NCBI GenBank assembly: GCA_019918135.1
Contig: WBZZ01001499.1
Location: 50,995 to 114,994 of the forward strand
Reading direction: 5' to 3'
From: Paulinella micropora
Lineage: Eukaryota > Cercozoa > Imbricatea > Euglyphida > Paulinellidae
DNA: 64,000 bases
Part shown: positions 39,251 to 50,555 of the stretch, piece by piece
Numbering within the stretch: position 1 is the stretch's first letter
Layout: each line of letters starts with the position of its first letter
Made by a program: the position numbers and the translations under genes
Notes under the pieces: generated by a model
Told to the model about the DNA's origin: nothing
Databases searched by the model: none
What the model saw: the letters and a program-made list of their open reading frames with translations, nothing else

Positions 39251-41193
39251 TTACCCCGTCTTATTCTTCTTCTCTTTCACTTTGGGGTTGTAACGCTCAT
39301 TTATGTTGAGGGGCTTGTCTTTCTCATTGTCCCAGCGATAGAGCATGCCAGGCGTAAGTCTCCCCCTCACGATCACGTCACTCTCTTTAATTCTTATGGG
39401 GTGCTTTAGGATTAGTAGTTGCCCGTTCTGGTGAATGATAGATCTGTGGTGGTTGTGGTCCATGTTTCCAGTAGACATAATGTTGACTGGCACCCTGTTG
39501 TCCAACAACATATCTTTCTTTACCAAAACTGGCTTTCCTGATCCATTTATTCTTGTCAACCTCGCTTCCCCCATGTTTCGCACCACACTCTGTCCATTTC
39601 CGGTGACTAAGCTAACGGGTTCAATCTCTCGGACGTTGTGTAAGATGTGCGGTCTACATGCTATATCCCTGGACGATCCGCTGTCTTGAACTATCATCTT
39701 TTTCTTGCGTCCTACCGTCTCGCTATCGTCTACCATGAGATTTTGATCTTCCTCTTCATCCTCCTCCTCACTCCCTTTCCCTTGAGCTTTGTTCTTTCTT
39801 CTCTTCTCAAATCTCTCCTCATACATCCAATCAAGCTCTTCTCGTGCCTCGCAATACGATTTAAAGCTTATGGGAATTCCTGACCTCATCTCCTCGGAGG
39901 TTCTGGAGTGTTCTAGGTTCTCTGGGTCAAACTCCTCATCATCCTCCTCCATGTCTGAGTGTCCGTCTATCTCCCGTCTCTTCCTATCAAACTCCCTCTT
40001 TCTCGCTGCTGCCTGTTCTGGACTGAAGAACTTGTATGCATCTCCTGAGTGTAACTTCCGCAAAAGTGCGTTCAGTGTAACCCCTCTCGCTTCTACCTAA
40101 TGCCAAATCTTCATAAGGTGGGGCATCGATCGTACGATGAAAAGAGCAAATTGATTGTCGTGGTTCTTAGCTAAGTCGAGTATTCCATAGTCTATTATTC
40201 CTAACAGCTCCGTGTAAAACTCGTTCTCTTTGCCGTCCGGGTCGTAACACAAACCCTCTTTCACTACTATCTTTTCTGCTCCCTTCGTTAACGCATATAG
40301 CAACCTAGCTATTTCCGTCTTCTCAGGTCTTGGATGTCCTTCACTGTGTCTGAACTCACACTCCCACTTAGCTCTTTCCTTAGCCTTTGCACTCTGAGTG
40401 GTTCTTGCTGCTCTCTTCTCTATGACTGTCTCTCTTGTGATTTGTGGTGTGCCTGCTGCATGCTTCAGAAATACTTCGTTCACTGCCCAAAACACATCTG
40501 TCAACAGTCCATCTGCCTCTGCTACTCTCTCTCCTTCCTTCTTTGTCATCATCACAACATCTCCCATTTCATCATCCAAAACACACAGGTTGTTCAGCTG
40601 TTCACTTATTCTCTTAAAGTCTTCAAAGCTTATTACCTTTCTGTGTTCTGTGCCTCTTTTACTGCTCTTCCCCACAGGTGTTTCATGTGTGTGTGTGTCT
40701 CGCTTGTCTGCTCTGTCTGTAACTCTACACTGTTTCCTACTCTATCCAAAGGAGACGGACCTTGTGATAGTAGCGATGGTGGCCAAGGCTAGCCCTCACT
40801 TATCCCTCCTACGCGCTCATCAGCCTCATCAAATGCCATCTCTTTTCCAGCTCTAGTCCCGCCGGTCCTCGCCTCTTTCCCTGGCAAAACAGCACCATTC
40901 CGTGAATCTGCACTAACTTCTTTCTTACCGGGTTTTTCGACATTTTCCTTGTCTTTTTCTCCGATATTTGCGGGACTTAACGAGTTTTTCTTCACGGGTT
41001 TTGCCGTATCTTTTTGCGAGATTTGCTGTGCACTCGCCCCCTTTCCCTCCCTCTCTCTCAGTATGCTCATCATCTCACTCTCAGATGAATAATCACGGGA
41101 AGGGGGTGGGCGACGTGAAGGGTCTTGTGCTAGGTCAATGTCAGGGAATAGTGGGTCTTGACGGGCATGATAACCAGATAAGTCTGCATACAC
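39251..41193 (-). pseudogene. Copia element 2 linker and protease
   Basis: Three frames: 41193-40789 (charged linker), 40675-40097 (helical, unrecognised), and 40063-39251. The last contains the aspartic protease signature IVQDSGSSRDIA, an expected DSG triad, then VPVNIMSTGNMDHN and a C-terminal LTPGMLYRWDNEK that fits the start of the pre-integrase region. The order agrees with Copia Gag-Pol but the frames do not join. Confidence 0.7.
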
Positions 41194-41293
41194 TAGCCTC
41201 TTTGCTGCCTCACCCGCCTTGCCCCAACTCCCCCCTGTCCAAACTTAACTCCACACTGTTCTCCCTTCCAGTTCAGCCCAGTACAACGAGTGG

Positions 41294-43201
41294 TTAGTGG
41301 GCCTGTGGTGTGGCTCTTAGGAGTGAGTTAGTGGGACGTGGTGTTTCGTTCTTTGATTGTCTTGAGTTCTGAGGGGGTGTGGGCGTCGGTTTCTCACTTT
41401 TCCGTTTCTCTTTCTCTTTCACTTGCGAGGGTTTTGGTTGCAATGGTGAGGGTTGCACACGTTGTGTGTCTCGTGAGGTTGTGAGGGCAGGAGTGGTTGT
41501 TGTAGAGGTGTCGGGGTGTTGAGCACTAGTGAGAGTGCGAGGTGGAGGGTTGTGGTGTCTGTCTCGGAGTGTGTTTCGAGCCAATGGAGCACTCGACAGC
41601 TCCCCCCCCCCCCCCCCCCCCCCACGGGCTCTTGCGGGTTGATCTAAGGGTTTGTTGTCACTTTGCTCCTTTGGGTGCTCACTATCCTCCTCGCCCTCTT
41701 GCTCTGCTTCACGAGCAATAATGCTTTCCCCACTTTCTATGTTTCCATCCATTGCTTCTTCTGCACCCTCCATCATGACTAGCCCATACTCATCTTCTTC
41801 TGAGCTGTCTTCCCCTTCAGATTTGTCTCCTTCTTCCTCCTCACCCTCCTCTCCAACTTCACCCATCATAAGAGTGACTCCTTTGGCTCCTTTCTTTTTA
41901 AACTTGCCACTCTTGTCTCTTTGCTTTCCTTTTGTGGAGTTAGAGTGAGCTGACTTTGGACTAGTTCGTTTGGGGCTTGACTTCTGTTTGGGGCAAAAAC
42001 GCTTTGTGTGTCCACTCTGGTAGCAGTTATAGCATGTCGCTGTCAGCCACCATTCCTGCTCTGAACTATCACTACCATTCTTGTTGCCCTTGCCCTTCCC
42101 GTTTTTAGTCCATTTCTTGTTCTTCTCTCTTTTCTCCCTTCTCTCCTCCCTCTCCCTCTCCAAACAGTAGATTCGCTCCCTTACCCTCTCTCTTCCTCTC
42201 TTCTCCTTCCTACGTTCCTTTCTCAGTCTCTTCTGCTTCGCTTCCCACAACACGTAAATTTCTCTTGCCGACTCTACCATATCATCATGTGTTGGCCTGC
42301 TCGCTGCTGCTAATCTATAATGATCGATGAGGTAAGCGGGCCCATAGGCCTCATGCTCTGCTAGCTTCTCTAACAACCCATTTACTGCTTCCTTTGGCTC
42401 AAATGGCTTTCCTCTCAGAGCTTCTAGCCAGTTCTTCTGCAGTAGATGTTGTATTAGATACTCATCCATATCCTCTGTCGGTCTCGGTCTCATCTCTTTA
42501 AATGCTTTCTCCTCTATGTATCTCGCCGCACCACTTAGATTACCGTATTTCGCTTAGACAATGCCGACTTTCTCAAACGGGCAATGAACGTTTTTACTGC
42601 GAAGAAATTGAACCACCTTGGATTCCGAGAATGCTGTTGTTACGAGAAGTTGGAACATCCTGCAGCGATGCAGGTACTGCATTTCTTCTCTGTATCTTTT
42701 CTTCCTCAGCAAATACACATCCTCGTTGGTTCTTGTCATCTGTCTTTTCTTCTTTCTGTACGCCCTATCCTCCCAAGCTTTCTTCTCTTCTTTTGAGAGG
42801 TCTTTCCAGTTGGCAGGTTTCTCTTGCTGTGTCTTCGAGTCTTGTGGTGTTTGGCTACTTCTCTGTCTCTGTTGTCGTGTTTGTTGTGTCTCTGTTTCAT
42901 CTTCTTCGTCGTCTGATCCTTCCGGTGTGTCTACCTCGTGTGGTTCTCTCGGTTCTTCCATTTCTTCTGCTTTTCTCATCCTGTCTCTATCAAAACCATA
43001 CTTTGTTCTTGCCGCTTTATGGTCTTTGAAAGCATCATGAAACATATCCCCGAGTGTTGTGCTAATCCCGTAGGCATACTCCTCTATCTGGTAATAGCAA
43101 CTCTGTAAATCCTTTTTATTTCCGCTAAACACCGGAGTGTGAGACATCAATTGTCTCATGCTGATCGCATGGTGCCGAAATTCGTTTCCCAAGCGGCTCA
43201 T
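41294..43201 (-). pseudogene. Copia element 2 Gag, with in-frame TAA
   Basis: Two ORFs in the same frame: 43201-42554 (215 residues) and 42493-41294 (399 residues), separated by one TAA at about 42554 and about 20 sense codons. The first has a helical capsid-like part with charged Glu/Arg blocks. The second has a helical domain, a very Arg/Glu-rich coiled coil and a perfect zinc knuckle, CYNCYQSGHTKRFC, followed by Lys-rich and acidic tails. A run of about 22 C (about 41600) lies in the last part and disturbs the frame. No MYND finger, unlike Copia element 1. Presumably inactive. Confidence 0.75.
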
Positions 43202-43276
43202 AACCGTTGATTAGGTAATACCCGGTCACTCACGGACCTAATACCTTAGACGCCGGTTTGCTGAGAGACTCCGTTA

Positions 43277-43291
43277 GCAGCCACGATACCA
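43277..43291 (-). promoter_or_regulatory. Candidate primer-binding site of Copia element 2
   Basis: On the element strand TGGTATCGTGGCTGC begins with TGG, as expected for pairing with a tRNA CCA end, and lies about 75 bases upstream of the Gag ATG, next to LTR-like sequence. The matching tRNA was not identified. Confidence 0.4.
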
Positions 43292-43525
43292 ATCGACACT
43301 TTTAATCCGCACGTATATAGCAGAACTGACAAACTCAAAGGTAATAATGAAACTGAAATAAAGTCCGCACGACTGTAATTATTACACAATGGTTATTGTC
43401 CGATTCTGAATGCCAATATGACCGTTACGTCCGTTACAATTATTAACTAGAATTATACGGATAAATTACTTACCAGTCACAAAGTAATCACTAAAAGTAA
43501 AACGTAATTGTCCTACCAACGATTG
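43292..43525 (-). repeat. LTR-like fragment, inverted partner at 46141-46345
   Basis: About 215 bases match 46141-46345 in inverted orientation with few differences (for example around ACTGGTAAGTAATTTATCCG). Adjacent to the candidate primer site, so probably the 3' part of the 5' LTR of Copia element 2. Confidence 0.6.
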
Positions 43526-44229
43526 AATCAGCAAAAAAATTACGGCCCCCGCCCGACCTGTCTTTTTCCGAATTTTTTTCCACACGTAATGGTGCCAGCT
43601 TTTTTTCACAACTTCAATTACAGATTTCTCAAAAACTACTAAAGATAAGCATATGCTCACCATAGTGAAATGATGATATTTCAAGAAATACATATGATAT
43701 GAGGAATCCTATGCGTAAATAATAAATTCAAAAAAATCATGAGTCAAAGTGTGGCCCCTGACTAAGGATTTTTTCCTTATGTTGAAATTACATATGACAC
43801 TGCTGTCATTTGATCTCAAAATACTTCCCGGCGAGAACAGGGAAGGTACCAAACGACGCTGTGATTGTCAATTTCAGTTTATTTACTACTTTTTCTTGAC
43901 AGACTACTTGTCCCTTTCGAAACAATGCAAATTCTGAGAAATATTAATAACAAGAATAATTCAATAGCTATCACAAGTTTTGTAGCGGTTGGAGTTGTTC
44001 AAGTCAGTCTGGAAAAATAAAGTAAAAAAGGTGAAAGCCGAATGCCACTTTACCTGCTGTGTTGCCTATTTTACCTATTAATATCGATAATTATGACTGT
44101 GGACCGGAAAAAGCGGTTAAAGGATATAAAGTTTCAAATATGTGGAAAAAAGGCAATAGTCAACATTTTTAGAAATTGATCTGTTAACGGCAGTTGAAAA
44201 CGTAACAACTACAAGTTATGACAGTTGAT

Positions 44230-44710
44230 AAATATTAATAAGTAACGGAACTAAAAATAGAAGTGTAAACTTGAATTAAAAACTTGAAGAAAGTTTAAGA
44301 TAATATTAATGTTTCGGTCCGGTACGTTATTCATTCGGATATTATCCTTAAAACGGTTACTACATTTGCTACAAAAGGTTCGGGTCAACGCTATTAATGT
44401 GGGAGGTTAATAAATAAGGATGCCACAGCTTTGTGTAACTTACATCCTAACAACCTTCCCCACTCCGGTAAACGGTTACGTGTAAAATATATAGGATTTA
44501 AGGCCCTATGGGGTCCAAGCTTCCAAGCTTCCCCCATACCCTTTATCCTAATACAACATTAAAACCGGAAGTTTTCTTCAAAACCGGAAATGTAATAAGA
44601 ATTCATCTTAATATACATTTAATAACAAGGAATCAATTCCACGAGTGAATTCCCGTAAAAACTAAAAGCAAAATGACGATGTAGTATACCGTGAGTGTTA
44701 CATAGTGTTA
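44230..44710 (-). repeat. LTR-like fragments with inverted partners
   Basis: 44230-44500 matches 46349-46620 inverted (shared CCACAGCTTTGTGTAACTTA), and 44450-44710 matches 47400-47660 inverted (shared TTACATTTCCGGTTTTGAA on the other strand). The order of segments is permuted between the two sides, pointing to rearranged or nested LTRs. 43526-44229 is AT-rich with no supported gene. Confidence 0.6.
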
Positions 44711-44879
44711 CAAATGACAATTGAAAATAATAACGATGTTGTATACCGTGGGTGTTACATAGTATTACAAAATTGACAATAATTCAGTGAAATTTTTGTT
44801 TGAGCTTGTCGACCTGTGAGCCAGTTGCAGTAAATGATAACCCAAAGAAGGCAGTCGGAATTACAAGTTATGACTTGTC

Positions 44880-45060
44880 GTTAAAGTGGACAAAAGCTGA
44901 TGCGCATTGTTTTTTCAAATTCCCAAGAGTTTTGTTGGCAATTTTCACAGTTAAAGTGGACGAAAGCGGATGTGGATCGTTCTGTCAAATTCCCAAGAGT
45001 TTTGTTGGCAATTTGCATGGTTTGAAGTGGACAAAAGCGGATGTGGATTATCTTTTCAAA
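44880..45060 (+). repeat. About 60-base tandem repeat, three units
   Basis: Each unit holds AAGTGGAC.AAAGC.GATG and TTTTCAAATTCCCA or a close variant. The open frame through it results from the repeat and has no recognisable domain. Confidence 0.8.
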
Positions 45061-45080
45061 TTCCCACGAGCTCCGTGGCA

Positions 45081-45470
45081 ATTTTCACATGGATTGGCAA
45101 TTTTACACAAGGGAACTTATGCAAAATTGTATTGGACGGGGGGGATGTCGAGCGGCGACTTGAAATGTTTATTTTCACATGGATTGGCAATTTTACACAA
45201 GGGAACTTATGCAAAATTGTATTGGATGGGGGGATGTCGAGCGGCGACTTGAAATGTTTATTTCCACATGGAGCAGTGGCAATTTTACATAAGGGAATTT
45301 ATGCAAAATTGTATTGGACGGGGGGATGTCGAGCGGCGACTTGAAATGTTTATTGAAAGTTTCACATGGATTGGCAATTTTACACAAGGGAACTTATGCA
45401 AAATTGTATTGGACGGGGGGATGTTTATTTCCATGGATTTGCAATTTTCCACCAGGGAACTTATGCAAAA
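45081..45470 (+). repeat. About 88-90-base tandem repeat, four to five units
   Basis: Unit includes ATTGGCAATTTTACACAAGG and ATGTCGAGCGGCGACTTGAA. Unit lengths vary slightly (90, 88, with small insertions), so frames shift between units and coding is unlikely. Confidence 0.85.
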
Positions 45471-45880
45471 TCGTATTGATTGGAAATATTGGGTGGCCAG
45501 TTTTCACGATCATAAAATGGCAGTTTTTACACGCGTGAAAAATCTTTTGGCGCCGACAAGGCTGAATGGAGGATAACACAATATGGATCGATGGATTTTA
45601 ATCAAGCGTAAACGGAATTTATCAATAACTAACCGGGGGGTTAGCCTAGACTCATACTAGGTGGGGGAGACGATGAGTGAGTTTAGGGTAGTTGAATACG
45701 GGGTCACCCGTGCAATTTTACTATGATCCGAGGGGAACCGGGTCTAGTCACCGACTGTCCGCACTCGAGATGATTTTTCACATTTTATATAATAATATCC
45801 CGGTTTGGTTCGGCTGGTCTTAACTCGACTTCTCGCGCATCCTGACGAGGGCACGCTCGAGGGTGACTCTCGGAGGGGAT

Positions 45881-46088
45881 TATGCCGGCCCACCAGATAT
45901 ATAATGGCATTACTACGTGACTCTATGTTCCGGCCTGTCGGTTATCCTTGGCTTGGAGAGTACGGAGTCCCTTCTACATTAGGTATTCCTCATTCTTCAT
46001 GTCGGACGGTTAGATAGACTTTTATATTATTAAATATTATATTAAGTAACCGTAACTGACACAATTATATATCGGGTGGGCCGGCATA
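45881..46088. repeat. 25-base inverted repeat around 158 bases
   Basis: TATGCCGGCCCACCAGATAT... on the left pairs with its complement at 46064-46088, 24 of 25 positions. It could be a short non-autonomous element or a hairpin in the LTR mosaic. Confidence 0.6.
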
Positions 46089-46140
46089 GTCCGAGGCTAT
46101 GGTCGGATTAGTCACATGCCATGATGACACTGTAACAAAC

Positions 46141-46620
46141 TTCGTTGGTAGGACAATTACGTTTTACTTTTAGTGATTACTTTGTGACTGGTAAGTAATT
46201 TATCCGTATAGTTCTAGTCAATAATTGTAACGGACGTAACGGTCCATATTGGCATTCAGAATCGGACAATAACCATTGTGTAATAATTACCGTCGTGCGG
46301 ACTTTATTTCAGTTTCATTATTACCTTTGAGTTTGTCAGTTCTGCCTTAAATCCTATATATTTTACACTTAACCGTTTACCGGAGTGGGGAAGGTTGTTA
46401 GGATGTAAGTTACACAAAGCTGTGGCATCCTTATTTATTAACCTCCCACATTAATAGCGTTGACCCGAACCTTTTGTAGCAAATGTAGTAACCGTTTTAA
46501 GGATAATATCCGAATGAATAACGTACCGGACCGAAACATTAATATTATCTTAAACTTTCTTCAAGTTTGTAATTCAAGTTTACACTTCTATTTTTAGTTC
46601 CGTTACTTCATTTTTCCATT
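46141..46620 (+). repeat. LTR-like block, opposite orientation
   Basis: Contiguous here, but its halves match two separated minus-strand segments (43310-43525 and 44230-44500). The join at about 46346 is therefore a rearrangement point or the original order. Confidence 0.6.
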
Positions 46621-47399
46621 TATTAATATTTATCAACTGTTCGGCGTGGCCGAGGGGAGTGTTGGATTACAGCTTCGGGCTACATGACGGACAGATCCCA
46701 CAGAGGGTTTGGGACGTGCTCAAGGAGAGCGGGGTGGACTTGAGGCTGATCGGGGGTGCACACGCGACGGAGACAGTGCGTGGGAAGAAACACCAGAGCC
46801 TGAATTAAGGGGATAGCATAGGGGATGCGAATGGGAATAAGGGAACGGAATTCGGATCGGGGGGTGATGGAAGTTGGGCGCACATTGACCATATGTGTGG
46901 GAAAATGATGTACTGAGGGGCCTACTCAACTATAAAGCTTTACGGACACAGTACAAAGGAGGAACTCGACGAGAAGTCCATTGTCGTTTTAAGATTTGGA
47001 CCTTGGGATTCGGTCAATTCGGATCTCGGGGCCAAGGCACCATTCACATTTGACGGATTAGACAGGATCTGATTGGTGGTCGATCAGGCTATGGGACTGT
47101 GACTTCGGGAAAATCGCGCGCGTAGGGTTGAGGACGTAAGCTTTTCGAGTGTTAGTTCACGCTCTTCGGGCAATATTAAGTCTGGGAACTTAGCCCACAT
47201 GAAGCACAAGCCTTTAATCTGTTGGATGGCTCTTGGTAGATTGAATTGAAAGTCGAGCTTGGTAGCTCTTGGGATGGAGGATAATCGGCGGGGATTCCCC
47301 AATAAGCCGGTACTAACGGGATTATACGTAAATGTAGTCTCCGTTGGTCTTACTCCAGGAATTGAGATCGAGCGATCTCAAAGGAGGGGGAAGGGGTGC
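46621..47399. other. Unique spacer, no supported gene
   Basis: Mixed-composition sequence between LTR-like fragments. Short ORFs on both strands lack domains. It may be internal sequence of a decayed element. Confidence 0.5.
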
Positions 47400-47660
47400 T
47401 ATGTAACACACACTGTATACTACATCGTTTTACGCTATTGGCTTTTACGGGAATTCACTCGTGGAAGTGATTCCTTCTTATTAAATGTATTTTAAGATGA
47501 ATTCTTATTACATTTCCGGTTTTGAACAATACTTCCGGTTTTTAATATTGTATTAGGATACTATCAAAGGGGTATGAGGATAAGCTTGGAAGCTTAAATC
47601 CCATAGGACCTTAAATCCTATATTTTACACTTAACCGTATACCGGAGTGGTGAAGGTTTG
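47400..47660 (+). repeat. LTR-like fragment, third copy
   Basis: Matches 44450-44710 inverted, and shares TTAAATCCTATAT..TTTACACTTAACCG with 46349 in direct orientation. Confidence 0.6.
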
Positions 47661-47699
47661 TCACGTAGTAGGATGTATTACTGGCGACATTCATTTTCG

Positions 47700-47930
47700 C
47701 CTCTAAATTTTCTTTGACCTATATAACTTTTTCGACCTATACAACTTTTTCGACCTATATAACTTTTTCGACCTATATAAAAAATTTTGACGTATATAAA
47801 AAAGTTTGACGCCTGTATACGTCAAAATTTTTTATATAGGTTAAAGTTTTTCCTGTATACGTCAAACTTTTTCATATACGTCAAACTTTTTTATATAGGT
47901 TAAAGTTTTTTATATAAGTCTAACTTTTTC
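47700..47930. repeat. Tandem and inverted AT-rich repeats with perfect palindrome
   Basis: Repeats of ACCTATATAACTTTTTCG are followed by a perfect 26-base inverted repeat (47771-47796 and 47816-47841, loop 19 bases) built on TATATAAAAAATTTTGACGT, then further GTCAAACTTTTT units. Confidence 0.8.
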
Positions 47931-48222
47931 AGGCAATAGTTTTTTTTCAAGAGTTTTAAATTTAAGTTTTGTTAATAAGTTGTTTTGATTTTCAAAAATA
48001 TTGTATTTAATAAATCCTTGATAATAATATTACCATAATATTAATATTAAATAATATTATTAATAATACTACTAATTTAATTTATTCGTATTATTAATAA
48101 TATATTATTCTTAATATTGTAAATCTCTCTTTCCCTCTTCTCAACTTGCTCGTATTAATATAAATCTCTCTTCTCTCCCGGCCCCCCCCCCCAGTATTAC
48201 TTGGTGCTACTTGTACACTACC

Positions 48223-48974
48223 CTACGTCTCTGTAAGGGCAAGAGAAAATAAACGAAAGGCGGAAAAGAAAAGGGAAAAAAGGAAAGAAAAGAAATCAGA
48301 GAGAGAGAGAGAGAAAGAAAGGAAAGAAGAACTGACAAAGAAAAGAAAGGAAGGATTATCAAGTGTAAGGGCATCAGAAAAAGAAAAGAAAAGAAAAAAG
48401 AGGGAGAGGGAGAAAAGAAAGAAACGAAAAAGAAAAGACAGAGGCAGAGAAAAAGAAAAGAAAGTCAAAAAGAAAGAAAAAAGAAAAGAGAGAAAGGAAG
48501 GATTACCAATTGTAAGGGCAAGAGAAAAAGAGAAAAGAAAAAAAGGCGGAAAGAAAAGAGAAAAAAGAAAGGAAAGAAAAGAAAGGAGAGAAAAGAAAAA
48601 AGAAAGAAAAGAGAAGGACTACCAAGTGTAAGGGCAACAGAAAGAGAAAAAGAAAAGAAAAAGAAAAAAGGCGGAAAGAAAAGAGAAAAAAGAAAGGAAA
48701 GAAGAGAGAGAGAGAATCGAAAGAAAGAAACGAAAAAGAAGAAATAGAACAAAAGAAAGAAAATAAAAAAGAAAAGAGAGAAAAGAGAGGAAGAAAGAAA
48801 GAAAGGATTACAAAGTATGAGGGCAAAAGAAAGAAAGAAAGAAAGAAAGAAAAGAAAGAAAAGAAATAAAAGAAAAGAAAAAAGAAAGAGAGCAAAAAAG
48901 AGATAAAACGAATGGAACGAAAAGAGTTCTAAAATTCAAAAAAGCAAGCAAGAAGACGAGACAGAGAGAGACTT

Positions 48975-49010
<36 letters not shown>

Positions 49011-49391
49011 TATACGAGAAAGATAGAAAAGGAAAAAGAGAAAAAAGAAAGGAAAGAAAAGAAAGGAGAGAAAAGAACCAAGAAAAGAAAAGAAGAAAGA
49101 AAGAAAAGAGAGAAGGATTACCAAGTGTAACGGCAAAAGAAAGAGAAAAGAAAAAAAAAGCGGAAAGAAAAGAGAAAAAAGGAAAGAAAAGAGAGAGAGA
49201 GAGCGAGAGAGAGAAAGAGATCGAAAGAAAGAAAGAAAGAAACGAAAGAGAAGAAATATAACAAAAGAAAGAAAAGAAAAAAGAAAAAAGAAAGAAGAAA
49301 ATAAAAAAGAAAAAAGAAAATAAAAAGAAAGAAAAGAGAGAAAAGAGAGGAAGAAAGAGAGAAAAGAAAGAAAAGAAAGAAAGAAAGAAAG
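48223..49391 (+). repeat. Purine-rich (GAAA) satellite with recurring tag
   Basis: AG-rich sequence with a recurring tag close to GGATTACCAAGTGTAAGGGC at irregular spacing (about 120-310 bases; copies near 48350, 48500, 48620, 48805 and 49115). The long Phe/Ser-rich minus-strand ORFs here are artefacts of composition. The downstream retrotransposon joins the satellite at a GGATT. Confidence 0.85.
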
Positions 49392-50188
49392 GATTTTTTT
49401 TTAATTGATTTTGCAAACATTATTGTACAATGAGAAAGACAGTATTCCCACCCAAACCCGTAGCGGTTGCAGGGTGCCGGCACTACGACCACCAACATCA
49501 GGGACACCGACGAAAACGCGGGTTTGATGGAAGGGGGAGCATTGGGCCTTGAGCGTGGCAGCCCGCTAGGGTCTGTGCGCAAACGGTCCGAAGACACAGA
49601 TGCACGTCGTAGAGAAAAGAGAAGAGGAGAGAGAAGAGAAGAGGACAAACAACAACAACAACAACAAAACAAAAAAAAAAGGGGGGGGGACCCCACCGCC
49701 ATCATCACCCTAACTGCCTGCAAGGAAACCTAGCCCCCGACAGGTAAAAGTCAAATCATCCCGGGAGGAATCTCCATCGAGACGCAACTCCCAAATCGTC
49801 CCGTATCCGCTAGGCATCCTCGTCCAGACCGAAGCGGGACTCCCATCCAGGGCCACATCAAGTGCGGAACGTCGCAGGGACACCAATCCTACCTCGATCC
49901 GGCCCATGGGGATCCATCTGCATCGAAGAAAAGAGGGGTCCTGCAGGGAAACGTGGTCCAAGGCTAGAAGGATAGCTCGAGCCTGGTCCGTCCGTCCCCC
50001 CATGGAACCGTCCCCACCGTTGACCAGAAAAACTTCCTGGCCGCTGAGTTTGAAAATTTTAACCAAGCCCTTCGAGAGAGAGAAGTCAGAAGAAGATGAA
50101 AAGCCTAACCTTCACGTGCCCTTCTTTCCCATGGCCATGCAAATCCCTGAAAGGGGAGACACAGACAGGGCGGAGTACCTTCCCAGTG
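49072..50188 (-). repeat. Left arm of large inverted repeat (A)
   Basis: Matches 62875-64000 in inverted orientation almost without difference, including about 320 bases of satellite, the retrotransposon's poly(A) junction and about 790 bases of its 3' region. The arms are about 12.7 kb apart and the right one continues beyond the window. Confidence 0.9.
49710..50066 (-). CDS. 118-residue ORF in element 3' region
   Basis: An open frame in the 3' region past the endonuclease (MVKIFKLSGQEVFLVNGGDG, then SLRRSALDVALDG). The same frame is present in the right inverted arm (62997-63353, plus) with one substitution, Met to Val. The arms are too similar to test for selection. It may be coding or chance. 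Confidence 0.3.
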   Translation of the reverse strand: MVKIFKLSGQEVFLVNGGDGSMGGRTDQARAILLALDHVSLQDPSFLRCRWIPMGRIEVGLVSLRRSALDVALDGSPASVWTRMPSGYGTIWELRLDGDSSRDDLTFTCRGLGFLAGS

Positions 50189-50218
50189 ACTCTGAGCGGG
50201 CGGAGGCTCGGTCGGGAG

Positions 50219-50526
50219 AAAGAGATGAGCGGAAGGCTGGATGGGGGGGGAGAGGAATTCAAATCTAAAGCCAGGGTTAGGCCCCTTTGGTTTCGTGGCC
50301 CCGAGGAATGGTGGGAGTCGATGGGGAGTCCAGGGTGAGAGGAAAGGAGACTCCATAGGCGGGCTGGTGTGCCAGTGGGTCGTCTGACTTGCTGGTAGGC
50401 TAAGCTGGCCACAGGAGACCCTCTTCTCCCACATCTACGGGATCGGTGCGTTGGACTTGCGTCTCCCCTAGGACTCTGCTTCGGTGGGACTCCTTGGGCC
50501 CCTTGAGGACACCCTTTTGCGACTCT
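50219..50526 (+). repeat. 308-base direct repeat (B), left copy
   Basis: Identical in length to 62490-62797 and nearly identical in sequence (starts AAAGAGATGAGCGGAAGG). Same orientation on both sides, in contrast to the inverted A arms. It lies just downstream of the endonuclease frame in the element 3' region. Confidence 0.9.
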
Positions 50527-50555
50527 CTGCCCTCCTCCCGCCTCTGGACCGGACA

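Larger units (their letters stand above)
37458..43201 (-). mobile_element. Copia element 2, 5' half only, decayed
   Basis: Minus-strand Gag, protease and integrase pieces lie in Copia order from 43201 to 37458. No reverse transcriptase or RNase H is found after the integrase, so the 3' half is missing and the microsatellite cluster begins instead. A candidate primer-binding site starting TGG lies upstream at 43291. Frames are broken at least six times. Confidence 0.8.

Noticed and set aside
46640-46690. tRNA-like GGCGTGGCCGAGGGG stretch
   Set aside because: No complete cloverleaf or B box follows.
48223-49723. Several 80-200-residue Phe/Ser/Leu-rich minus-strand ORFs that resemble membrane proteins
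   Set aside because: Purine-rich satellite lacks stops on the complementary strand; composition explains them.
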